From the NCBI GenBank assembly GCA_040285825.1, contig JAUPSS010000008.1, positions 1,054,001 to 1,118,000 of the forward strand: a DNA stretch of 64,000 bases, in the 5' to 3' direction. The notes under the pieces are model-generated. The model was not told where the DNA came from. It searched no databases and worked only from the letters and a program-made list of their open reading frames with translations. The DNA is from Eukaryota sp. TZLM1-RC. Taxonomy: Eukaryota; Metamonada: BaSk clade. A program made the position numbers and the translations under genes. Below, piece by piece: positions 20,675 to 28,698 of the stretch (positions are counted from its first letter, which is position 1; every line of letters starts with the position of its first letter).

Positions 20675-21865
20675 CTAATTAGATTCTTCTTCTATATCTA
20701 CAGGCAAAGGAGACTCCGTCAACATTGGAGGTTGAAACACATGATCTGGATTGCTAAACAGCTGCGTGTTAGCGTCATTGTCAACCCACAGGTCAGTTTC
20801 TTCAATTTTTTGGGTATGGCGTCTCTTCGCCAGCTCTAACGCCCACCTCCTAAGATCTTCTGTCATGTCAGTTTCATCAACCAACTCAACCCCAAGGAGT
20901 GTTTCCAAGCAGTCCTCAAGAGTGACAAGACCTTCAGTCCCAGAAAACTCATCCACAACACGAAACATGTGCTCATGAAGTTCAATTAACTTATGAGTAG
21001 CAGTACTTACAGAGACATCTTCGTGTATCGAATGTAGTTGATGAACGAGCTCTGATACTTTAGTGTCGAGCTCACCGTCTGTCAAAGCTTTCAGAATTGA
21101 TCCTCTATGCACAAACCCTATACAGTCATCAGGGAAAGAGTTGAAAACAGGAACTCTTGAGAATCTTACAAAGACATCAGTATCAAGAGCTTGACGCACA
21201 GTAATGTTAGATGAAAACCCACTAATAACAATACGAGGAGTACAGATATCTTTAACCTAAGATCAAAAAAAACAATACCAACAAACTTTAACTTGACGAA
21301 GAGACAAGAGATTTTTAATAACACGGTACTCGGTATCACTAAGTGTACCATTATCAGCTCCCACCTTAGCCATTGTGGATATCTCCGCTTTACTAATGGT
21401 GGCTGTATGACGTGAGCCAGAGAGTATTTTACAAAGTAACTCCCCAATAAGAACGAGGGGATACGTTAAGCAGATAAGGAATTGGACAACGCTGGCCATA
21501 AATCCTACTAATGACCTACTCTTACATGAACCCAAGGTTTTAGGTAAAATTTCACAGAAAAAAAGGATGATGAAGGTAAGGATAAGACCTGCGTACAGAG
21601 CAGCATTGCCGCCAAACACCAGTGATGCCTGACCACCAACTCCACTAGAACCAATGATGTTGACAACAGTGTTGAGAGTGAGGATAGCAGCTAGTGGACG
21701 ATCTATATTTTCTTTGTATTTGAGTAACCGCTTTGCTGAAGAGTTGCCGCGTTCTTTCATTTCTTCTAAATGACTGACTGGAACACTGTAAAGGGCTGAT
21801 TCAAGGAGAGAACATAAAAATGAGACTATGACGGTGATGGCGGCATAGAAAAAGAGCAGGAACAT
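20675..21865 (-). CDS. CNNM/CorC-family CBS-domain membrane protein (one 36-nt intron)
   Basis: Exon 1 (21293-21865) encodes the CNNM transmembrane domain: an N-terminal helix, then SALYSVPVSHLEEM, three further hydrophobic helices, and KAEISTMAKVGADNGTL before the LLSLRQ end. Exon 2 (20675-21256) continues VKDICTPR and the two CBS motifs (VRFSRVPVFNSFPDDCIGF). A 36-nt intron (21257-21292, GT...AG on the minus strand, T-rich) separates them in phase 0 between the RQ and VKDICTPR codons. Joined, the protein is 384 residues, close to the CNNM/HlyC-CorC core. Members act in Mg2+ transport or its regulation. The GTTAAAG at both intron ends makes the exact boundary slightly ambiguous. Confidence 0.8.
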
Positions 21866-22378
21866 TCAATGGTGGGATTGCAAAATGAAAAATGCATATT
21901 ATCTCCTCTGATATAATGTTGAGCACCCTAAAGTCAGAATTATATAAATCAACTTTCCTACCACATTTTATTAAGGTAACAAGATATTCACCATGTTCTA
22001 AAAAAATAATGTTCATGTTCAGTAGTACTTTCAAGATCACCATGTCAGAAGGCGTTTGCTAGATTAGTCTGTTTTTCAACCATTCTTTCATGAAGCAATT
22101 ACCATGACAAAGCAGAATGTGTTTTTTTGTTTAATGAATCGAAATTCTTTTTTTCATCCCAATTTCTTCAGTTGTTGTATTCAATACCAAGAGCAGAAAT
22201 CACCATTGATTCTTTGAAAATAATGGCAAATAACAAAAAGAAACTAGTTTGAAGAATTGTATGAAAGGTTAAATTAGGATGTACATGTGGAAAACCTCTT
22301 TTGTTTATTCATCTTTTGAACTGTATATAGTTCGATGCATTTAGACGTAAAGTATCAATTTATAAGGTAATGGAGAAA
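21866..22378. other. intergenic, nothing recognised
   Basis: AT-rich DNA upstream of the CNNM gene and before the RLE retrotransposon remnant. No gene, RNA or repeat was recognised. Confidence 0.4.
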
Positions 22379-22559
22379 TTAATTTCTGCTTCACCATATT
22401 AATTTGGACGATTTTCAAAATCTTTGGAAGTCAATTCAAAGAAGCTAACGCTGATAGAAACAGGCCACTCGTGTTTATTGCTTTTGCATTTTCTACAAAC
22501 GGAAGACTATCAGTAGAAGCAGGCAGATCAGGATTTTGTAGAGGAAATATTGGTTAATT

Positions 22560-23705
22560 AAATTTAGTCCCATTAGTAATGAGAAGCCACATTTTTTGTG
22601 GTACAAATTTTGGTGGTGTTGATTTTCATAAATCAGGCTACCTTTGTAAAGCTGCCTTTATTGGAGGTGGAAAGAATTATATTTATGAATTTGTGAATCG
22701 TTTTCCTGAAAAAATTCACCTCATTGAAAATTGTGGCAGCTCTTATCTAATTTCCTTGCAACAGGAAATTGAAACTCTTTCACCCAATATTTGGTCTAAA
22801 TGTTTCCCCTCTGATATTGTGGAACTTCCTTCAAGAAGCTTGCTCTCCTTACCACTGACTTTTGTAAAATTGCAGAAAAAAATCCCGTTTTTGCAAACTT
22901 CTTGATTGATCTTGAAGACAGTTGCTCAAGTTGCCTAATCTCCCAAATTCCCAACATTTATGGCCTTCTACTTAATGATCACCAATGGACCACCGCAATG
23001 AGAATGAGATGTTTTCTATGGCCTTGTTCTTTACCAAATGATTTAATTTGTCGCTGCAAGAGTGTTGTTACGCTTTCCCATATTTTAAACTGTAAGTATT
23101 TTATAACTTATCGCTCAATTGTTCATGACTCAGTTCGTGATCAATTATATGCCATGTGCAAAAGTTTCAATATAGAGGCATTCATTGAGCCACTAGTACG
23201 TAAGCTGTCTTCAGATCAAACTGATGATTCCTTTGGTAAAAGAAGGGCAGATTTAGTAGCTCCAGGGATCGAATGTGTTCTCAATGTTGTAGATGTTGTT
23301 TCAGTTGATGTTTGCAAAAATTCTGCTGCTCGTTTAGTGTATTTTGCTAATTCGCCGTTATCTAACGCCGAAAAAAAGAAGATAAAAATATGAAGAACCT
23401 TTGGCACAGTTAGGTAGAGTGGAACATGTGAAATATCAGTTTGTGCCGTTTGCAATTTCTCTTTTTGGCAATATTGGACCTTCAGGGTTGCACTTTTTTT
23501 GAAAATTTTAAAAAACTGTTACTGAATAGGTCTGGTAAAAGAATGAACCCCACTTTCTGGTTAAATAGAATTGTTTTTTTGCATTTTCAAGTCTATTGCA
23601 ACAATGATTTCAAAGGCACTTTTAGCTATTGGCGTAGAATATGAACGTAATGCTGTGAGTAGGTTTAGTAACAGTGACGCTTGTTTGGAGGATATTGAAT
23701 TCTAG
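22560..23705 (+). mobile_element. non-LTR retrotransposon remnant, RLE type (copy 1)
   Basis: The C-terminal part of an R2/CRE-like non-LTR retrotransposon ORF in three frames. It has the post-RT thumb (FGGVDFHKSGYLCKAAF, near 22.62 kb); the Cys/His finger CRCKSVVTLSHILNC (near 23.07 kb); and the restriction-like endonuclease core KRRADLVAPG...NVVDVVSVDVCKNSA (23.24-23.33 kb). After a frameshift near 23.39 kb comes a tail VPFAISLFGNIGPSGLHFF and a terminus ending LEDIEF, stop at 23703-23705. The reverse transcriptase domain itself is missing. The finger plus RxD...D(V)..VDV spacing is the basis for the RLE call. The 3' end lies 158 bp upstream of LRRC45. Confidence 0.7.
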
Positions 23706-23828
23706 GTGGGTTTTTTTATCTCAATAAATATTCCAGTTTCTTTTAAAAAAAAGTTATGAGTTCATTTTGTTAAGTGTGCAAGTTTAGTAAAAAATGCTTT
23801 TGCACAGTTATCAGTAATCTCAAATAGG

Positions 23829-23863
23829 GCACTACTATTTGACCATTTTTGTGCTATTAGCCG
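23829..23863 (+). promoter_or_regulatory. shared upstream motif of LRRC45
   Basis: TTTTTGTGCTATTAGCCG ends at the ATG, preceded by CACTACTATTTGACC. A looser AATCTCAAA match about 15 bases further upstream parallels the POLR3F and CD2BP2 flanks. It has the same core as the other three genes and is read as a core promoter by inference. Confidence 0.6.
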
Positions 23864-25774
23864 ATGTCTTTCACTGATACACTGCTTGATGCAGCACATA
23901 ACCTTAATGTTACAGTTCCCTCTTACATCCTTTCTCAGATTGAATCTTCCCAAGACATTCTCGATCTTTCCACTATAACATTAAGACCTTTCCTCCTCCA
24001 TGCCATCGGAGCAGCGCTTGCCACTTCACCTCATTTCTCCGGAGTCTCTCTTGCGGATTGCTACTGTGACGACAACACTCTTGCACACTTCATTGAGCTT
24101 ATCCATACCAACACATCTCTCACTCAGCTCAATCTCAGGGGTAATAATCTTGGACAAGCTGCATGCGATGCACTTGCTGAATTACTGAGAAAAACTACTT
24201 CATTAGAGTATTTGTCGTTGGAATGGAACAAATTAGGTCAATATGTTTCTAATTTATCACGTATATGTGACGGACTAGCTCAAAATCATTCTTTGACTAA
24301 CCTTGACTTGAGAAATAATTATATTAAGGAAGACGGTGCTGCACAGATATCAAAAGTACTTTCGGTCAATAAAAGCTTGACCAGCCTTGACTTACGGTTC
24401 AATAACATTGGTGATCAAGGCGCAAAGTCTATTCTTTCGGTACTTGAATTCGAAAATAAAGCAATCACCACTGTTTCTCTTGGAGTCAATTCTATTTCTG
24501 TAGAGCTATTGGATCAAATCCAGACCCTTGTTGACCGAAATGCCAGTCTGCTGACTTCAGAAGACCATTACTTGGCGGATAGTCAGTTCAAGGAGATTGA
24601 AAGTGAAGTGTTTCATACCCAAGGTTCTTCAAAGTTGATGTCTAGGCTCAAGGTTACGCAAAGTGACAATGAAAGATTAGCAGAAGTCAATCAGAATCTC
24701 AATGAAAAAGTCAACAATCTTCTTCAAGAAAACGGAGGACTTTCTCGAAGGGCAATCTCTGCTGAAGAAAGAGCTGAACGACTCGAGGGTCAAGTTGATG
24801 AATTGTCAACTGAAGTCAAGGACCTTTCGGAGCAGTTATTGGATTTAAGAGCTTCTCAAAAGGAAAGTTTAGATGGTTTTATTAAGGGACAGAAGAATTA
24901 CGAAAAGCAAATTTTTGAACTGAGATCAAGAATAGTTGAATTAACTGATGAAAAAGGATCATTAGAGAGTGAGCTTGAGATGGTGAAGAATGAAGTTGAT
25001 GTTCAGAAACAAGGTAGGTCAAAAGAAAGTGAACGATTCTCAGCTGAGAAGGGTCAACTAATCCGCCATCATAAAGCAGAAATTGCGGAATTGAAACAAG
25101 AATTTAATGATAAAGTTGAAGGTCTCATTACTAAGCAAAAGACATTAGAGGATTTGCGAATTCAAGCTGAGGAAGCACTTAATTCATGTAAAGCTGATTT
25201 GGAAAAAGAAAAAAGTCGACATTCACAGAGTGTTGTCGAGATGCAAAATAGACTTGAACAAGAACATGATTTCAAATTAAGATTGGAAACAAAAAAGGTC
25301 ACTGACTTAACTGAAGAAGTGAATGATTTGAGACAATCACTAAGTTCTCTGCAAAAGAAACTCAATTTGAGGGAAGCTGAACTTGGTGACGAGTTATCAC
25401 GTGAGCGGTCAAAAAGAAATGATTGTGAACGTAGAACTGCCAAAATGGAAGGTGATTTTGACTCTCTCAAGGTGTCCTTGACTTCCCTCCAAAGTGAATT
25501 GGATGATAATAAGCGAAATATCGAAGATTATAAACTTCAACTACAAAGTCTGAAACACCAGCTAGATGATAAAAGAAAAGATTATGATTTGTTGGCAACT
25601 CAAAAAAGAGATGAATTGCGAGAAAAAGATACAATTATTACCGAACTTAATAATGAAGTTGAACGTCTGAAGAAGGAGAATATGGAGAAGTCACAGCAGT
25701 TCACCCAACGGTTATCACTGTTGGAGAATTCCTTAATAAGCAATGTAAGGAATGCATTCAGGTCTGAAATCTAA
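23864..25774 (+). CDS. LRRC45: LRRC45 homologue (leucine-rich repeats plus coiled coil)
   Basis: A 636-residue protein with about six RI-type leucine-rich repeats (residues 50-225; LTQLNLRGNNLGQAACDAL, LTNLDLRNNYIKEDGAAQI, LTSLDLRFNNIGDQGAKSI) and a continuous coiled coil (about 255-625). The LEYLSLEWNKLG and LDLR(N/F)N repeats, repeat count, coiled coil and total length match LRRC45, a centrosome-linker and basal-body protein needed for cilium formation. The start is fixed by the shared motif abutting the ATG. Another LRR coiled-coil ciliary protein is the alternative. It is convergent with the ankyrin gene, 105 bp apart. Confidence 0.75.
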   Translation: MSFTDTLLDAAHNLNVTVPSYILSQIESSQDILDLSTITLRPFLLHAIGAALATSPHFSGVSLADCYCDDNTLAHFIELIHTNTSLTQLNLRGNNLGQAACDALAELLRKTTSLEYLSLEWNKLGQYVSNLSRICDGLAQNHSLTNLDLRNNYIKEDGAAQISKVLSVNKSLTSLDLRFNNIGDQGAKSILSVLEFENKAITTVSLGVNSISVELLDQIQTLVDRNASLLTSEDHYLADSQFKEIESEVFHTQGSSKLMSRLKVTQSDNERLAEVNQNLNEKVNNLLQENGGLSRRAISAEERAERLEGQVDELSTEVKDLSEQLLDLRASQKESLDGFIKGQKNYEKQIFELRSRIVELTDEKGSLESELEMVKNEVDVQKQGRSKESERFSAEKGQLIRHHKAEIAELKQEFNDKVEGLITKQKTLEDLRIQAEEALNSCKADLEKEKSRHSQSVVEMQNRLEQEHDFKLRLETKKVTDLTEEVNDLRQSLSSLQKKLNLREAELGDELSRERSKRNDCERRTAKMEGDFDSLKVSLTSLQSELDDNKRNIEDYKLQLQSLKHQLDDKRKDYDLLATQKRDELREKDTIITELNNEVERLKKENMEKSQQFTQRLSLLENSLISNVRNAFRSEI

Positions 25775-25879
25775 TTTTTGTACAATATGTAATAATTTTA
25801 AAGAAAAATAAATTTAATTTTATTGTGGTCACTTGACAAGTGATAAGTTTTTCATTGTTTCTAAAATTCAACTCAAACA

Positions 25880-27181
25880 TTAAAGTGAATCAAAAGTTCT
25901 AGACCTTCTCTTTATCCTAGACAATGGGTTGCCCAAAGGAGTAATAGCAGATTTAGGCTTGTTTATACCACCCTGAATACTACCAAAAGCAGGTTTAACT
26001 CTCGAACCAGTCATCCGCTGAGCCACAGGGGTTTTGGGTAATTGAAACTTTGAAGTATTGGTGTTTGCTTTCAACTTAGGAAGCCTTGGTAAACTGCCAC
26101 CAGTAGGTCCTTTAAAGATAGGTGGCGAAGTGGGCCTTGAAGAAGAAAGAACCAAAGGATCAGCAGGAGGAACCTCGGCATCAGCATCTTCAAGCGTTCT
26201 AAAGATGTGTTCAAAAGCAATAGGACCCTTATCAAAAGCAAGATCCAAAGCAGTGTATCCTTTGGTGGTCTTGATAGTAGAAACTTTACCCCCAATCTTT
26301 CTAAATAAAAAGACTAAGTTAAGAAAACTGTCCACTGCTTTGTTTTTTCTATAAGAGTGATTTCTGTTCAATGAAGTCAGAAGAGTGTCTTTCTGAGTTT
26401 TAAATAGAGTATGAAAAGGAGTTTCTGTGTCCTTGTCTTGGATGTTGACCAGATTCTTGCAAACAGGGTAATTGGTGATTAAGTGAGTGGCCATCTCCAA
26501 CGATAGAGAAAAATCAGCATCGTGGTATGCCGGCAAATGAAGAATGGTCATCTTGTCAACATTTCTAGTTGTCACATCACCGCCAAACCCAGCAATCAGG
26601 TCAAACATTCGGGAAAAAACCAACCTGGACACCCCAAAGTCTGCTTCTGTGTGAGCGTACATCCAATAATGAGCAGCGAGGAATAGAGGGGATTCAAGGT
26701 TCTCTGTATCTTTCTGGTTAATAAAATCAGAAAAGTTACCAAACGAGAGTTCAGATGACTTCTTGGCTTGCTCCAAAAGAGTTTCCAAGATATCATAGTT
26801 ACCAGAGAGGACAGCCCTATGAATAGTCGATCTCCCGTCCTCCGCAGTGACAAAGATAGAGGCCCCTGCACTGAGTAATTGATTAACAAGTGAAGAGTTT
26901 CTCTTTTCAATAGCCAAATGAAGAGGGGTCTTGCCGTCTGGGAACGATAAGTTAACTGTGTCGAGGTTGAGAAAGGTCATAACATCTAAGTCAGTTGGGT
27001 AGTGTATGAACGAACAAAGACGCAAAAACGGTGTGAGGTCATCCAGCAAACACAGCTTTGGTTGTGAGCTTGAGTTTGTGTTGACCTCAACAACATCGTT
27101 GTTCCAATCAACAGACACAACAGAAGTAACTAAACAGTGTTCATCTCCTACATTGACTATGACATGTTCATGATCATTCAT
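25880..27181 (-). CDS. ankyrin-repeat protein, unknown
   Basis: A 433-residue protein with several ankyrin repeats: DGKTPLHLAIEKRNSSLVNQ and DGRSTIHRAVLSGNYDILET (about residues 80-145), then divergent repeats carrying LFLAAH, MTILHLPAY and ETPFHTLF, and a final GYTALDLAFD (about 315). A low-complexity, Pro/Lys/Arg-rich tail (about 350-433) follows. The frame extends upstream to a GTG, but the ATG at 27181 is the first. No functional domain besides ankyrin is visible, so a role cannot be given. Scaffold or adaptor is only a general guess. Confidence 0.75.
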   Translation of the reverse strand: MNDHEHVIVNVGDEHCLVTSVVSVDWNNDVVEVNTNSSSQPKLCLLDDLTPFLRLCSFIHYPTDLDVMTFLNLDTVNLSFPDGKTPLHLAIEKRNSSLVNQLLSAGASIFVTAEDGRSTIHRAVLSGNYDILETLLEQAKKSSELSFGNFSDFINQKDTENLESPLFLAAHYWMYAHTEADFGVSRLVFSRMFDLIAGFGGDVTTRNVDKMTILHLPAYHDADFSLSLEMATHLITNYPVCKNLVNIQDKDTETPFHTLFKTQKDTLLTSLNRNHSYRKNKAVDSFLNLVFLFRKIGGKVSTIKTTKGYTALDLAFDKGPIAFEHIFRTLEDADAEVPPADPLVLSSSRPTSPPIFKGPTGGSLPRLPKLKANTNTSKFQLPKTPVAQRMTGSRVKPAFGSIQGGINKPKSAITPLGNPLSRIKRRSRTFDSL

Positions 27182-27719
27182 AAAGCGAATAACAATGAAT
27201 AACTGGTAAATCAAGATAAACACAGATCTTCACAGATATATGTGCGACAATCAGATCTGTTTCACCAAGGAAAAATGTTGGAGAAAATGTTGGAAATTTT
27301 TCCACCATGGTGGCACCAACCACCACGTGGTCCACCGTGTGGTAAAATTTAACCATGTAGTAGTGTCCGATCACTGTTCAAAACATATTCATCATTTCTG
27401 ACCAGATTTGAATAGTAGAATGTGCAACATGAATTTTCATAGTGTCGTTTTCATATGTGATTTGAGTACATTTCGTGCAAACATTTTGCAATAATGCTCT
27501 ACTACTATTGTCCAGGAATCATAACAAAATAATTGTTTATACCAAATATTTTGAATTGTGAAGTTGACATTAAATCAAATTGTTTATCTTTTGATAGAAC
27601 TTGCTGGATCAATATTAATCAGTTGATAAAAATATGTTTAATTACATGGATTACAATATAAGAAAACTTTAGGTCTTGATCCTGTCATATCTTTAGAGTT
27701 ATCGCTGATTCGCAATGAA
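27182..27719. other. intergenic with palindrome cluster
   Basis: 538 bp between eIF1 and the ankyrin gene, both on the minus strand. It holds the perfect 12-bp palindrome CCACCATGGTGG (27302-27313) and the perfect 10-bp palindrome ACCACGTGGT with an E-box CACGTG core (27322-27331), within about 120 bp of the ankyrin start. No gene was recognised. Confidence 0.5.
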
Positions 27720-28085
27720 TTAAAGTCCTCCATGTAAAACAATGTTTTGCTCTTCCACTAACTGTTCTCGAGCCAAGATTTTCTTGATAGCCTGCCTGTG
27801 ATTTCCTGTTAATGAAATCACCTGTCCGAATTCGGGATCAGTTTCAATAAATCCAGTGCAGTTCAATTCCTGTGGTTAGTGTTCAAGTTTTCAGTAACTT
27901 ACCTTTTTCAAAAAGTTGTTTACCTTTTCGAGATCATACATATTGGGGTCCAAGCCCTCAATACAGGTTAACATTTTGTTCCTTCTTTGTAAGCCTCTCA
28001 CATGAACAATGCCTCGTTTATCCACTCGTCCTGCTAATGAGGGTTCGTCAAACTGAAAGTTAATGGATTCTGTTCGTCTAGCCAT
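27720..28085 (-). CDS. eIF1: translation initiation factor eIF1/SUI1 (one 33-nt intron)
   Basis: eIF1 guards start-codon selection on the 40S subunit. Exon 1 (27903-28085) encodes a short N-terminus, then GIVHVRGLQRRNKMLTCIEG. Exon 2 (27720-27869) continues LNCTGFIETDPEFGQVISLT and ends VEEQNIVLHGGL. Together they match the SUI1 fold (K-x-LTxxxGL...FxKKxxCxGxxxxxxExGxxIxLxGxxR). The intron (27870-27902, GT...AG, 33 nt) lies in phase 0 after FLKK. The protein is 110 residues, the normal eIF1 length. The open frame reaches a TTG four codons earlier, but the ATG at 28085 is preferred. The 3' terminus of Fanzor element A1 lies 122 bp upstream. Confidence 0.92.
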
Positions 28086-28207
28086 TTGTTGAAACAAACA
28101 GGCTACTCGAAGTTTAGCTTTGTGCAGTTGGTAGGTATCTTTAAAGATACATTTCGTAAAATCATTAACTAATAAACCAATACATTACTGTATAGTAATA
28201 AATTGGG

Positions 28208-28244
28208 TGGGAAATTCCCATAAATACACGATCAATTTTCGTGT
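28208..28244 (-). other. element A1 3' terminus: hairpin plus terminal palindrome
   Basis: On the minus strand: a perfect 6-bp stem ACACGA...TCGTGT with a 7-nt loop (28226-28244), then 5 nt, then the 13-nt palindrome TGGGAATTTCCCA (28208-28220). The identical arrangement ends copy A2 (47647-47683), after which the copies differ. It probably marks the element end and could be part of the guide-RNA (omega-RNA) scaffold that in Fanzor/TnpB loci overlaps the 3' end of the gene; that role is inferred. Confidence 0.65.
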
Positions 28245-28260
28245 GGAATAATTACAAAAA

Positions 28261-28698
28261 CTATCTACTACACAGATACTGAGGCCTTTCATTGCCACTC
28301 ATTCTGGCTTCAGCAATTGCAAACATATTCAGACAAGCCAGCTTATTTCTATTGAAAAGCTTTGTTGAGCCTTTGTTACTGAGTTTGCAACTTTGACTGT
28401 TACAAGCTAATAAACCATGACATGTAGTAACTGGAGTCTTTTCTCTTCTATACACTCTGGGATTTGTTACTCTCAAAAACGTAGCAACCTTTTCAAAACA
28501 AACAGGACATTTTGCTGAAGTGAAAGCTTCATTAATCATCAATACTTCAAATCCATTTCTCTTCAGAAATTGAATCCATCCAATGCCTCGAGTAGGTCTC
28601 TGATGTTTCAAATTCTTGGAACCTTTTTTACCATAATCACCCATTAGTATTAAAGTGTCTTTTGGATTGCCAAAATTCTGAACAAGGCTTTTTAACAA
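28261..28698 (-). pseudogene. Fanzor C-terminal fragment of A1
   Basis: A 145-codon frame cut off from the rest of the gene by the internal deletion. It carries LILMGDYGKKGSKNLKHQRP, the INEAFTSAKCPVC finger (the Fanzor E-x-x-TS-x-xCxxC signature), CHGLLACNSQSC and the RuvC-III equivalent NRNKLACLNM, ending in NERPQYLCSR. The overlap with the upstream frame is 7 bp. The sequence is about 97% identical to copy A2 by eye over this part. Confidence 0.85.
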
